Shown here piece by piece: positions 44,470-54,942 of a stretch of DNA of 64,000 nt. The stretch lies in the NCBI GenBank assembly GCA_036365145.1, contig JAEOAD010000005.1:1550001-1614000 (forward strand), written 5' to 3'. The notes beneath the pieces are model-generated. The model worked only from the letters and a program-made list of their open reading frames with translations. It had not been told where the DNA came from and did not search any database. The position numbers and the translations under genes are program-made. The DNA is from Orientallactaga sibirica (taxonomy: Eukaryota; Chordata; Mammalia; Rodentia; Dipodidae). Position 1 is the stretch's first letter; each line of letters starts with the position of its first letter.

Positions 44470-44827
44470 AAATGTGAATTTCCATCACAAAGTACTATAG
44501 ACTGGGAAGGTTCAAAAGAGATTTATTTTTCCCTCAGCTCTAAAGGTAGGAAAGCCAAGATGGAGTTGTAAGGTCATACAGTTCGTCGTGAAGGTGCTCA
44601 TTCTGTTGTTCAGATCTTCACCTAACTGTGTCCTCACTCAGCAGAGAATAGGAGAGCATGAGGGCACTCTGGAATGATTTTAAATAAGTACATTAATCCC
44701 CTCTTATCAGGCCACTATCCAATGATCTCATTTAACATCAGCTACGCTCTTTTAAGCCCTTTCTCTAAGTGCTGTCACAATGGCTACAATGTACCAACTT
44801 TAGAAAAATACAGTTGAGTCCATAGCA
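44470..44827 (-). mobile_element. MLT1-type LTR, antisense
   Basis: The minus strand starts TGCTATGGACTCAACTGTAT and proceeds through the MLT1 order to GTACTTTGTGATGGAAATTC. On the plus strand AACTGTGTCCTCACTCAGCA and CACTAATCCC-like pieces are visible. Diverged, one of the older LTRs here. Confidence 0.75.
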
Positions 44828-45421
44828 GTCCTGCACCATGGAAACGGGGAGCAACCCAGAAGAAATAGAGGCTTTTGCAAGAGCCTCAGCAATGTCCGCT
44901 TTTATCTTTGTCAGCCTCTCTCTAAGTTCTCTTTTAATCTCTGTTCCCCAGTCTGTTTCTTTCTCAGTGTTTCTTCTGCCTTTCCCGTTGCTTTATGTAA
45001 ACCTAAGCACATGAGCTCACTTTCATAGTATGTAATGAAGGGTTGCATAAGCAAGAGGGAACTGAGAGATGGGGATTATAAGAAGCAGGCTCAAAATTAT
45101 AAAACCTGTAAATAGCAATAATCAAGGCAGCTTCTTGGTCCTTGCATACTTCTTGGTCGCTTGCAAAGTGCTCTACAACATGGATGTGGACAACACAGAA
45201 AATTATTCACTACACAGTGTAACATTTTCGTCTCTATCCCCTTAATGATCAGATCTTCTAAAAAAGGAATCGCTAAGAGCACTCATTCCCTGACAGTCAC
45301 AGTCATCCAACACATTAAAAGCAAATTGCTAACACTGATGAACATTTCAAATAAGTAACATTTTCTTCATAAAAAAGAAGCCTCTCCTTCCAGTGATATT
45401 TGAATGGCTTCCATTTCTACA
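44828..45421. other. unique sequence, nothing recognised
   Basis: Fairly balanced composition. Overlapping frames at 45097-45358 on both strands have no motif. Confidence 0.5.
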
Positions 45422-45433
45422 AGAATGTCTATT

Positions 45434-45495
45434 CCAGGTCAGCCTTGGCTAGAGTGAAACCCTACCTCACAAAACCAAAAAATAAAGATAAAAAC
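45434..45495 (+). mobile_element. B1 SINE, extreme 5' truncation
   Basis: Only the last part of B1 (CCAGGTCAGCCTTGGCTAGA onward) plus an A-rich tail. AGAATGTCTATT lies at 45422-45433 and again at 45496-45507. The perfect 12-bp duplication shows it was inserted in this short form rather than eroded. Confidence 0.95.
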
Positions 45496-45507
45496 AGAAT
45501 GTCTATT

Positions 45508-46345
45508 GAAGAAGATGCAATGCCTGAATTCTGTCTAAATTCTAGAAAGAGGCAATAATGAAAAGGCAGGTCGTAAATGAGAAAGTGATTTGTGCTTTCA
45601 GAACACCATCATGGTTAAGGTTTCTGCACCCTTTCTCACTACTCTTTACACAAATATATATGCAGTTGTTTTCAAAGCTACAAATAACAAATTCAATAAA
45701 TTCTTAGAGAGTTTTAATTTTTTCTTTGAATAAGTCTGTCACTGAGGTACAAGGAGCTTCATTTCTTAAATGACTTGAATGTATCTATATCCTGACATAT
45801 TAATTTCTTTTTCAGATGTTGTAGGAAGTATTGAAAGAACACAGTGGGAATGGAAGTTTAGAAATCTGCCCCCAGCTGCCAGTTACACATTTTACACATT
45901 TGAAACATGAACACTAGGAAACAGCACTTCCGACTGCCAGCTTCTGTGGAAGACGAGGAGCCCAGCTTTCCTAAGTGCCTTGCTCCAAGACGCTGGTCTA
46001 CTTGCTGGCATAGTTATGCAATAACGCTGCTTGGACTAAAGCTAATCCAGGTGATCACTCCTTGAGCGAGGAGAGCTGTGGTGCACTATGGGTGACAAAG
46101 GTGGCCTCTGGCCCCTTAGGTAAGGATCCGTTACTGTCTGACATGCAAATGTGTGTGGTGCACTTGGCCTCCCATGTTCCTGATCCCCTAAGGAGTTAGG
46201 TTCCTTGCTAGGTTCCTTGCTTGACTTCCAGTCCCTTGAGAAGCTGCCTGCCATGCTCATTTCATTCTGATTTAATATTCATGCAATAATGCAATGGAGT
46301 TCTACCTTTTGTGCATATATTATCTCACTTGAGCGATTTGTAAGG
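45508..46345. other. unique sequence, one open frame of unknown meaning
   Basis: 45740-46260 is GC-richer. The minus-strand frame at 46042-46260 (72 codons, Ser/Pro-rich) contains a short SKEPSKEP duplication from a repeated GGTTCCTTGCTA on the plus strand. I do not recognise it. Confidence 0.45.
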
Positions 46346-46380
46346 CATATATGTGTATGTGTATATATATATATATATAT
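46346..46380 (+). repeat. (TG)/(TA) microsatellite
   Basis: ATGTGTATGTGTATATATAT-type run, which is the A/T tail region of the adjacent antisense B1. Confidence 0.9.
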
Positions 46381-46383
46381 TGG

Positions 46384-46495
46384 TTTTATGAGGTAGGGTC
46401 TCACTCTAGACCAGGCTTACCTCAAACTCACAGCACTCCTCCTTCCTCTGCCTCCCAAGTACTGGGATTAAAGGAGTGTACCACCATGCCCAGCT
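46384..46495 (-). mobile_element. B1 SINE, antisense
   Basis: Reverse-complement B1 (TGAGGTAGGGTCTCACTCTA to ACCACCATGCCCAGC) with a central deletion of about 30 bp. Confidence 0.92.
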
Positions 46496-46699
46496 ATATT
46501 TTCTTAATATTGCACACAGATTCCTATGCATACAGCTTGTGTTTAATATGTTTTCAGATTTATTTTGCACTTCTTTTAATTATGTATCCATTTAATATTG
46601 CTAACTTTGTCTAGATATCACACTTGCTCTGAAATAATGCCAAGGAATTCTACTCTCTTTGTGCCATCTCTATCCTGAGCACGCAGGGGCTTGTGGGCA

Positions 46700-47280
46700 A
46701 TCACACAGGTGTATGTCATGTACTGGCTTACTCTACAATCAGTTTCTTTACCTATTGGTGGTCATTTCTCTCCCATCCCTGTGCAAAGGTGTGACAGAAT
46801 GACTTACTGAGCCCTTAAAAATAAACTAAAAGTTGCTAAGGAGGAGACGTGTCCTTGAATCTCTAGGGAGAGAAATGGTTGGGGCCTGTAAAGGAGAATA
46901 TGCCTCCTGCTTGTGCCTTTCTTCCCTAAAGGAGTCCTTACCACTTCTCCCTCCCTACGGCCGGGAATGTAAGAGGTGGGATCTTTTCTTATCTCTTTCC
47001 TATAAGAAAATAATCTAGAAATGAGATTACTCTCTTTCTTAGAAACTTGGAGACACCTGAGATGAGAACTGGACTGACCAACTCAGCACCCATCCAGTGA
47101 GTTTCCATAAAAGACCCTCAGTCAGGGTCTCCAGGGCATGTCCATGTCTAGGAGTGTTCTCTCGCTCTGCAGGAGCTGGGCTGTATGTTCTTTCTAAAAT
47201 CTTTCTAAACTTCATGTTTGGCCTGTGGATTTGATTCTTCAAAATTCGTTAAACAAGAACCTGGAGGCTACTGACTCAGT
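46700..47280 (+). mobile_element. possible retroviral-type LTR
   Basis: Mixed-composition stretch with a TATA-like CCATAAAAGACCC at about 47108, and TTGATTCTTCAAAATTCG followed by ACAAGAACCTGG near 47230-47262, which resembles the end of an ERV LTR. A very similar end occurs at 50.92 kb. No coding remnant is seen. Boundaries are guesses. Confidence 0.42.
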
Positions 47281-47442
47281 GGAAGGTTGTGTGGCCATGT
47301 GTTAGACAACCCAACTCCTGAGACCTAAGAAAACTGTCACCCTCAAAGACGCCCCCATTCCCACATCACTACACTATCACGAATTCCCTTCGACACTTAT
47401 TTTTTAAGGTTGCATGCTTTTAAAAAAAAATATTGTATTAGG
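47281..47442. other. unassigned spacer
   Basis: Could be leader sequence after the LTR candidate. An A run lies at 47421-47430. Confidence 0.35.
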
Positions 47443-47670
47443 GCTGGTAAGATGTCTCAGAAATTAAAAGCACTGATAACTTAAACACAATCGCCTCTCA
47501 GACCAGAAAGCACAAAGTTCAACTCCCTAGAATCTATGGAACCATGTGTCTTTGTCTCCAGTCTGTGAAGGTGGGAAGTACAGACGGAAGAATCATTGGG
47601 CTGCCCGATAGACAGAAGCTCTGGATTGAGGAAGAGACCTTGTGTCGAGAAAATATGTATATAAGAAATA
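47443..47670 (+). mobile_element. B4-like SINE
   Basis: ID-like head GGGCTGGTAAGATGTCTCAG and GTTCAACTCCCTAGAATC, then a B1-like part (AGACGGAAGAATCATTGGG, GAAGAGACCTTGTGTCGAG). Old. Confidence 0.58.
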
Positions 47671-47772
47671 AGAGAAGGACTCTGGATGTTCTATTGATGC
47701 AGGATTTGGGGGTTCAGGAAGGGTCCCCAATGTATGAATCTCGAGTTTTGCATTGTGTCCTACCTTTTTCTT

Positions 47773-47925
47773 TTCCCCTTTGGTTTATCAAGGTAGGGTT
47801 TCACTCTAGCCCACGCTGACCTGGAACTCACTATGTAGTCTCAGGGTGGCCTAGAACTCACAGCGATCCTCCTACCTCTGCCTCCCGAGTGCTGGGATTA
47901 AAGGCGTGCGCCACCATGCACGGCT
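47773..47925 (-). mobile_element. B1 SINE, antisense, near consensus
   Basis: TCAAGGTAGGGTTTCACTCT through GGCGTGCGCCACCATGCACG. CTACCTTT at about 47760 and 47928 is the likely target duplication. Confidence 0.94.
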
Positions 47926-48270
47926 TCTACCTTTAATAAAGAACTGATAAAGACAAAGGATAAATTATGAGTTACTAAGTTTATTTAGAGGAAACATCAC
48001 AAATTTGGGGGTTTATTTAAGGGAGAAATCACAAATTGTGGGGTTTAGGAAACACTGTTATGTGGAAACGTTACATAGTTTATAAGGTCCGTTTAAAAGA
48101 AATTGAGGTTTGGGGTAAAGAAAACTACAGGAGAGCTACAAGCACATGGACTTAAGAGAAACTGAGCAGTTAGGGTAACGCTTCAAACAAATGGATTTGA
48201 GAGAAACTGAGGTTTTTAGTGACTGATTAGATTAAAGCTGCTGGCACGTGGAAAGTAGAATCTAGGAGCT
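47926..48270 (+). repeat. degenerate tandem repeats, purine-rich
   Basis: Two families of imperfect direct repeats: TTTATTTAGAGGAAACATCA / TTTATTTAAGGGAGAAATCA (about 34 bp apart) and ACTTAAGAGAAACTGAG / ATTTGAGAGAAACTGAG (about 43 bp apart). Such direct repeats occur in retroviral U3 regions but also in plain minisatellites. Confidence 0.7.
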
Positions 48271-48520
48271 TGTGTCAGGAAACTTGGGGAAAACATGCAC
48301 ATGGTCGATTCAGAAACCAAAGGAAAATCATGCATGTCATCCAAGAGAGAAGTTACCCCAAAGTATAAAGTCAAGACAAGCAGAAGAGCCATCCAAACCC
48401 AGACACAGTTTGATGCTTTTCCCTCTCACACAGCCTGGCTGGGTGAGGGGGGCGCCCGACTCCGTGTATCCTTGTGGCCCTAGTGAAGAGAGGTAGACAG
48501 GCTGAGAGCAGAGAGACAAA
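48271..48520. other. unique sequence, nothing recognised
   Basis: Frames on both strands (48272-48496 +, 48371-48691 -) are open without motifs. Confidence 0.45.
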
Positions 48521-48552
48521 GCTGAGCTGAGCTGAGCTGAGCTGAGCTGAGC
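48521..48552 (+). repeat. (GCTGA)6 pentanucleotide repeat
   Basis: Six perfect GCTGA units. The AGCT-rich unit looks like immunoglobulin switch DNA but is far too short to be one. Confidence 0.97.
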
Positions 48553-48660
48553 AGAGGGGAACAGGAAGAAGGCAGGAGGCTTTACAGGCCAGGGGAAGAC
48601 CTGGTTGGTAGACTGAGGGCAAATCCCAGGGCTGTTTGTCTAGGTAGCATGCTAGACTGG

Positions 48661-48674
48661 GCAGCAGGGGGCGC
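48661..48674 (+). promoter_or_regulatory. CTCF-like motif in unique DNA
   Basis: GCAGCAGGGGGCGC matches the CTCF core CCASYAGRKGGCRS at 13 of 14 positions, only the first base differing. It is not inside a SINE that I recognise. Occupancy cannot be judged from sequence. Confidence 0.5.
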
Positions 48675-48830
48675 TGCAGGTCAGTCTGCATTCCATGTGG
48701 CAGGGCCAGGTGGCATGTTGGGGTGGTATGTCCTGGTTCTCTCTTTGGGCTTCAATCCCTAACTGGTGCTGCCTCAAAAGAGTTAGCTTTCTCCTAGCTA
48801 CCTTCAGTATTCTGATCCTCTCTCTCACTC

Positions 48831-48831
48831 G

Positions 48832-48879
<48 letters not shown>

Positions 48880-48895
48880 GACACACACACACACG
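48831..48895 (+). repeat. (CT)n(CA)n compound microsatellite
   Basis: About 15 CT units followed by about 16 CA units with one CAGACA interruption. Confidence 0.97.
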
Positions 48896-49083
48896 TATGT
48901 CACACTCATGTCTGCAAACACATGTGACTAGACCAAACATCACATACACCATGTCATATACATACTACACATAACCTGTTGCTGGTTGGGTATTCTGCTC
49001 TAACAATGAGAAAGCAATTGCTATAATTTGGTAGTCAATTTTATGCTTAAAGATAAACATGAGATTAAATTTGGTCAATATCT

Positions 49084-49300
49084 GGGCTGGAGAGATGGCT
49101 TAATGGTTAAGGTGCATGCCTGCAAAGCCTAAGGACCCAGGTTCGATTCTCCAGGTCCCACGTAAGCCAGATGCACATGGTGGCACATGAATCTGGAGTT
49201 TATTTATAGTGGCTGGAGGCCCTGGTGAGCCCATTCTCTCTCTCTCTATCTCTCTCTCCCTCTCTCTGTCTCTAATAAATAAATAAATAAATAGAAATAA
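49084..49300 (+). mobile_element. DIP SINE, best-preserved promoter
   Basis: GGGCTGGAGAGATGGCTTAA head, B-box GGTTCGATTCTCC intact, CT tract, AAATAAATAAATAAA tail. Of the copies here this keeps the pol III internal promoter best, so it is one of the youngest. Confidence 0.96.
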
Positions 49301-50395
49301 ATGTTTTAAAAATTGACCAAAAAATAAAATATTAAATTTTGTCCAGATCAGACTTCTCACTGAATGTCCACATCTCCTGACCTTCACTCCAGGATAGAAC
49401 TTACAGTTTGCAGTAGTGTCAGGAATTCCTGATCAATGTTTTTACCCAAGATGATCCAGGAAATATGTCCCCACCTTTACTTATTTAACAAATATTATCT
49501 TATTTAGTCAGTGCAGCAATTATTGTGTTAAAGTAGATCCAGTGAAGGCAACTGCAACTTAGTTTTCTAGCATAGATAACACTTAGGCATAAGAAAACCC
49601 ACACATATTCATTATTTGTTGTTAATGACTGAATCTAGACCTTCAAGAAAGCTAAATATATACCTGTCACTGATCTATAGTCCCCTTGTTCCGTACCTAT
49701 TTCAAGCTATTAAATTATTTTGGAAGAAAATAGAAAGTACAGTTATTGAGATGCATATAGGAAACACACTCAGATTTCAGGGATTTTAGAAGACTCTTAG
49801 AGGATTAAAGAGTGCATTGAAGTGACCCAGAAGAATGACAGAGAATCCAACAACCATAATGACGCAGGATGCACAGAGTTTGGAGCATCAGAAGAGCAGA
49901 GCAAAAGCCAGACGGGTAACCAGAGGAAGGAAGTCAAAGCACTAGGAGTTATGGGCTAGAAGCAGGCCAGGTTCAGATAGCACAAATCCTTCTATGCTTT
50001 AGAGAGCTTGATGCAGTTTACCTTCTAAAATAAATTATTTTTAAACTGGTGAGTTCTCTCCCTTCTTCTTTCCATTTAAATATCTTCTGCTATACTTAGG
50101 GCATCTTTGGAAGCTTGAGGTTTTCAGAATCTTGTTTTCCACTAAGAGCTTGCATTCTCCAGTCAGTGACCCATTTGCCAAATTCGCTCTAGTTCTCTCA
50201 CTCAGCATACTTCAAACTAAACCTGTTCTATCTCTCCCTTGAATTTTCAGGAAAAGAAGTCCTTTGAGACGAATTGTCAACAATTAATATGCCAGGAGAT
50301 TTTTCCATCTATTAAAATCTTATGGAATCTTTCAAGATGCTAATGAGGAAGTCAGGTAGCTTTGTTAGTTAGGGTTTGTTATTTGTCAGTTAGGG
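49301..50395. other. unique sequence, nothing firm
   Basis: 49480-49570 could be a decayed MIR (minus strand). 49800-50040 resembles old repeat DNA that I cannot name. No exon seen. Confidence 0.4.
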
Positions 50396-51000
50396 AACGT
50401 GGGCCCCTGAAAGTTAATAAAAAAAAAAAAAAACAGAAATGTTTTGGGGTTTTACTAGAGATCAGAGAGGAAGCTGGCTTCTCATTGTTTCTTGCCTAAA
50501 GGAGTTCCGTAGATCAATTTTTCCACAAACAACCTGAATAACTCCTGGGAGGGAGATAGCCGTTTCTTAGAATTTAAATCTAATCCTGACATTGTGGTTG
50601 GTCAAATTCACTCCCCAGAACTGGGCATCTTGGCTAGCCTCTTCTGAGCCAGCCTCTAACCCAGGCCAATCAGCTGTCTCTCTGTCTCACCTGAGCCAGA
50701 AGGCAGGGCTCACCATCATAAAGCTATAACTTCATTTACCAGGGGAAGAAGAGTTACCAAGCTCTCTTGGCCGTTCGTGAACTTTGAGTGTGGCAGGATC
50801 CCCTCACTGACCCTGCCATGTGGAATCTCTACCCACTCCTGCCCTCCATGTGGCGGACCTCTACAATTTCTTCTCTGTCCTTCTCTTAACCTAAACCTTA
50901 CCCTCTGCTTTATGGATTTTAATTCTTCAAATTCATAAGACAAATCCCCGGGCTCTCTAAATTTGTTGGTGCATTGGTTCTGGCAAGCAACCTCAAAATT
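50396..51000 (+). mobile_element. possible retroviral-type LTR
   Basis: CCAGGCCAATCAGCTG (CCAAT-type) at about 50662, a TATA-like CATAAAGCTATAAC at 50717, and an end with TTAATTCTTCAAATTCATAA plus AGACAAATCCCCGGG. TTGGTGCATTGGTTCTGGC follows and could be a degraded primer-binding site. The similar end at 47.23 kb supports a shared family. No gag, pol or env remnant is visible. Confidence 0.48.
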
Positions 51001-51779
51001 TCCATTACATTACCATAAAAAATGAAAAGAAAAAAGATTTTCAACAAATAGTCAAGGGAAATGAAGGTGCCCTTGTGGTTGATGAAAGCTGGCTTTATCA
51101 GATTCATCCGTGGTCATTTTCATCCCTAATGGAAGTGTGTGACCAGTGACATTTGCGGCACGCACATTTAAGCAAAACACACTTCCTCAATCACAGTCTT
51201 CCAAAAGTAGGTACCAAATAAAAGTTTAGGATCTAGGTATTAGAAATGAAAACCTTTTAAGTTTATTTCTTTTCTAAGACGATTATTTTTAAACCATGCA
51301 AAAAAAGAGCAAAAGCATTAAAAGCAAGACAGTAAATTGCTTAGGGCATAGGATACAAGGAAAGGAGGAAGCGAGGGAGGGAGGAGGGAGGCAGGCAGAG
51401 AGAACATCCGAGAAGGCAACATCATTAGCCTCCGTTTCATGAGATAACTGAAGATAAGGACAGAGGAAAAACTTTAGTCTTGCATCATTCATATTGAAAA
51501 TTGATTTTATTTTTGAAAATGAAATACAAATAGCAGTGGTTTATTAAGAACGAGAAAGGAGAGCGGACTAGGGAACTCGAAGAAATGGAAATGCAAGTGT
51601 CTGAAAGCAGTTTCTTGGATGCACTGCTCCATGCGCACATTACGACTCACGAGTTGAAACATTTCAGATGGCGCTTTCAAGTTCAGCTTCTTTTCCTAAG
51701 TCTTCTCTTTGCCGTACAGGTTCCGCAGAGTCTGATCCTCACCCTGTAATCTCATGCTTTCCACTGGGGAAGCGGGTCT
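51001..51779. other. unique sequence, nothing recognised
   Basis: A GGGAGGGAGGAGGGAGGCAG purine patch lies at about 51373. 51540-51770 is of mixed complexity with no repeat recognised. Confidence 0.5.
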
Positions 51780-52120
51780 GTCCCACACCGCTGATGTGGA
51801 GTATGGTCTTCTGATGTGGACGGGACGATCTGAACAGATGATCAGAGAGGCTTTCAGACTTTATGAACTTCAGTTTTCCCTCTGCATTATTGGGGTGCAC
51901 TGTGCCTGGGATGTCCTGAGGAGCTGCTAGTCTAAGGACAAGGTAGGCTCTCGTAGAACCGGCCTCAAGCCCACCTCTTGCCAGTTACCACGCAATCCCT
52001 GATCCAGCTAAACTCAGCTGACTACAGCTGGCTCACAGAACCATAAAGAAGAATATCAATGCTAATTATATTTTCACAGAGACTTTAAGGGTGCTGTGTA
52101 TACAAAACTGACACTGGTAC
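51780..52120 (+). mobile_element. possible MLT1-type LTR
   Basis: The 3' half reads in MLT1 order (CTACAGCTGGCTCACAGAAC, then AATGCTAATTATATTTTCAC, then AAAACTGACACTGGTAC). The 5' half is weak. Confidence 0.45.
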
Positions 52121-52340
52121 ATAATTAATAACAGTTTCATAAGAAAAGATTGCCTAAATTGTTTGTTATCTTAGCACTTAGGGACCTTACCAGTAGAAAC
52201 CAAGACAAGCTAATTAAAAATTTTAAGGTACTAACATTCCATATACAACCACACTCAAAAATGTCAGAACTTATTTGGTATATCCAGACGAATGCATGCT
52301 CTGTGTTCTTTCTGTCTTGAAGGTCACACTGTATTCATCA
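52121..52340. other. AT-rich DNA, nothing recognised
   Basis: No feature. Confidence 0.45.
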
Positions 52341-52345
52341 TCTCT

Positions 52346-52350
52346 CTTTT

Positions 52351-52386
<36 letters not shown>

Positions 52387-52394
52387 TATTTATT
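52346..52394 (+). repeat. (TTTC)n microsatellite
   Basis: About ten TTTC units leading into TTTATTTATTTTT, the tail of the antisense B1. Confidence 0.95.
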
Positions 52395-52546
52395 TTTTTT
52401 TTTTGGGAGGTTTGAGGTAGGGTCTTACTCTGGTCCAGGCTGACCTGGAATTCACTCTGTATTCTCAGGGGGCCCTCGAACTCATGGCGATCCTCCTACC
52501 TCTGCCTCCCAAGTGCTGGGATTAAAGGCGTGCGCCACCACGCCTG
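52395..52546 (-). mobile_element. B1 SINE, antisense, near consensus
   Basis: TTTGAGGTAGGGTCTTACTC to GGCGTGCGCCACCACGCC, full length. Confidence 0.95.
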
Positions 52547-52689
52547 GCTTTCATAATCTTTCTTTCTATAGCATCCCATGTTGTTATGTCATTGCAAACA
52601 TATTCAAAACATCCTGCACTATTCTTCGCATTGGTATTAGCAGCTACCCTCAAGTGTGCTGTGACTGTGTGCAAAGCCCTTGTCTGTGC

Positions 52690-52764
52690 ATCAGTATCTA
52701 GTTCAGGCACACCAGCTACGATGTTAGAGTGACGAACTGAAGCTCAGAGAATCGATGCAATTGT
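52690..52764 (-). mobile_element. possible MIR fragment
   Basis: GACGAACTGAAGCTCAGAGA and CGATGCAATTGTCC resemble the MIR core in antisense. Cut off by the B1 that follows. Confidence 0.35.
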
Positions 52765-52905
52765 CCAGGCTTGGTGGCCGCACATGTAATTCTAGCACGG
52801 AGGAGTCTAAGGCAAAAAGACCATTTGAGTTCAAGGCTGGTTTGGGTTACATAGTGAATTCAAGGTCAGTTTGAGCTAAAGAATGACTCTCAAAAAAAAA
52901 AAAAA
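52765..52905 (+). mobile_element. old B1 SINE
   Basis: GTCCAGGCTTGGTGGCCGCA, GAGTCTAAGGCAAAAAGACC, ACATAGTGAATTCAAGGTCA and a poly(A) tail. Confidence 0.82.
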
Positions 52906-53295
52906 AGAATTTAGAATTGAACTATGAACTATTTGGTTCCATTTAGTCCTACAATTACATAATTTCTGGATATTATACAAAGCACTACTTAGCTTTTAAC
53001 CCTCATAAAATTCCCACAGATATTTAATTTACAGAAATTTTTAGAAATATGATATGTTCTAAAGGTAAATACAAATTGAACAGTGACTTATTATTAAAGT
53101 AGTAAAGCTACCCCAGAAAAGAATTTCTTCATTGTTTCAAAACTAAAAATACTTATCATAATGCACTGGTATTTGTGTGGGATGGGTTCCTTGACACCAC
53201 GGTAACAAGATCTATCAATACTTGAGTCTCTGATATAAAAATGGAACACCCCAAGTGCAGCTCCCTAACATTGCTTCAGAAAATCAGTCCTCACT
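52906..53295. other. unique sequence, nothing recognised
   Basis: No repeat or gene seen. Confidence 0.5.
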
Positions 53296-53500
53296 GAGCT
53301 GAGGAAATGGCTTGGTGGTTAAAGGCGCTTCCTTGAAAAGCCTATCAACATGAGTTCCATTCCCCAGAACCCACGAAAGTCAGATCCACAAAATGGCACA
53401 TGCATCTAGAATTTGTTTGCAGTGCCAAGAGGTCCTGGTGTGCCCATTTATTCTTTCTGTTCTTTCTTTCCTTTCCTTTCTCCCCCCCCCCCTTTGTCCA
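53296..53500 (+). mobile_element. DIP SINE
   Basis: Sense copy with diverged head GAGCTGAGGAAATGGCTTGG. The tail region is TTCTTTC and a C run (53484-53493) instead of the CT tract, with no AAAT tail. Confidence 0.84.
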
Positions 53501-53743
53501 GTCTCCCCTCTCTTCGGGTGCTTTCAGCACAGGGTCCAGGCAGGGTTTCAGTACACCCTGCACTGGCCCTGCTCTCTCCTGGGGTGCCACAGAGGACAAC
53601 TAACTCCAGTGTCCATCCTTGTCCCTAATCTAAACACCTAGTCCAGAGCCTTTAAATGGGCACAAAATATATGTGTTCTCAACTCACACATTAGCCTAAA
53701 TTCAAGCTTCAGCAACTTGATAAAAGCTTGACCTGAACTTATT
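53501..53743. other. unassigned, CT/GC-richer spacer
   Basis: Three overlapping plus-strand frames at 53393-53641 arise from C/T-rich DNA. No motif. Confidence 0.45.
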
Positions 53744-53955
53744 TTCTATATATTTTATTTATGTATTTATTTGAGAGAGAGAATGTGGGATAGGGAGAGA
53801 GAATGGGTATGCCAGGGCTTCCAGCCACTGCAAATGAACTCCAGATGCATGCGCCCCCTAGTACATCTGGCTTACATGGGTCCTGGAAAATCGAACCGGG
53901 ATCCTTTGGCTTTGCAGGCAAATGCCTTAACTGCTAAGTGATCTCTCCAGCCCTG
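53744..53955 (-). mobile_element. DIP SINE, antisense
   Basis: Complete, near consensus. Contains GCGCCCCCTAGTAC, whose reverse complement is CTCF-like (12 of 14). Confidence 0.94.
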
Positions 53956-54590
53956 AATTTATTTTTAATCCATTTGGATTCCAGCATCACCATTGTCTCT
54001 GCTACAGATAAGACAGTACATGCATTCCATTCCCTCCTGAGGATGGCTGTTTTTCCATCAATTCCACTTTTTTGTTTGCCCTGCAATTGACCTTTTCCGA
54101 AGTGTTAAAAAAAATTGAATTTAGCTAATTATCTGGATCATTCTTGTCAAGATGAGAACAATGCTCTTTCTATCAGTGGATTGAAACTTGTTTCTCCTGG
54201 CTTTTAGTTTTATGTAAGAAAATTGTTATGTTCCTTTAAAAATGTTTAAATTTGCTCCAGTCTTGTGTGGTAACTAATGATCAGTCTACCTACTTATCAG
54301 AATTGTTCTGTCAGACCAGTTTTGTAAATCATTTGTGAAATGTTCTAAATATGTAGTATTAGTGGCATGTTGTACCCTTTGAGATCACTTCTACTGCCTT
54401 TCCAGTTGGGTTTACGCAGAACAATTTAGCTATACATATATATTTGAAATCCTGTTCAAGACAACAGATTACCTAAAGGAAAAGATTGCTTAATGACAAT
54501 AATCTTCCTTTTGCACATGGTAAATAATATGAAACCATGGAGTTTATCTAGAATATCATAATCGTAGTTGATATATATTCTTTTTTTCTC
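53956..54590. other. unique sequence, nothing recognised
   Basis: 54000-54400 has fair complexity and no repeat I can name. Confidence 0.5.
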
Positions 54591-54942
54591 TAGAAATTTT
54601 TTTATTGACAACTTTAATTGTAGACAATATCCCATGGTATTTCCCTCCCTCCCCACCCACTTTCCCCTTTGAAACTTCATTCTCCATCATATCCCCTTCC
54701 CCTCTCAATCAGTCTCTCTTTTCAGTTTGATGTCATGATCTTTTCCTCCTATTATGATGGTCTTATGTAGGTAGTGTCAGGCACTGTGAGGTCATGGATA
54801 TCCAGGCCATTTTGTGTTTGGAGGAGCACGTTGTAAGGAGTCCTACCTTTCCTTTGGCTCTTACATTCTTTCCACCACCTCTTCTACAATGGACCTTGAG
54901 CCTTGGAAGGCAGATTTGAGATGTTTCAATGCTGAGTGATAT
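54591..54942 (-). mobile_element. LINE-1 3' end, antisense
   Basis: On the minus strand it runs from CAGCATTGAAACATCTCAAA to CATGGGATATTGTCTACAAT and GTTGTCAATAAAAAAATTTC, an L1 3' UTR with AATAAA at its end. It is the same kind of terminus as at 15.3 kb and 24.9 kb. Confidence 0.75.

Noticed and set aside
46042..46260. Ser/Pro-rich frame with an SKEPSKEP duplication as a possible exon
   Set aside because: No flanking splice sites I can defend, no known similarity, and an equally plausible non-coding explanation by local duplication.
48521..48552. Immunoglobulin switch region
   Set aside because: Only six pentamers, with no immunoglobulin gene or larger switch array in the window.
49084..49180. 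tRNA-like A and B boxes that could be taken for a tRNA gene
   Set aside because: They are the internal promoter of a DIP SINE. There is no cloverleaf with an anticodon arm, and the element has a SINE tail.
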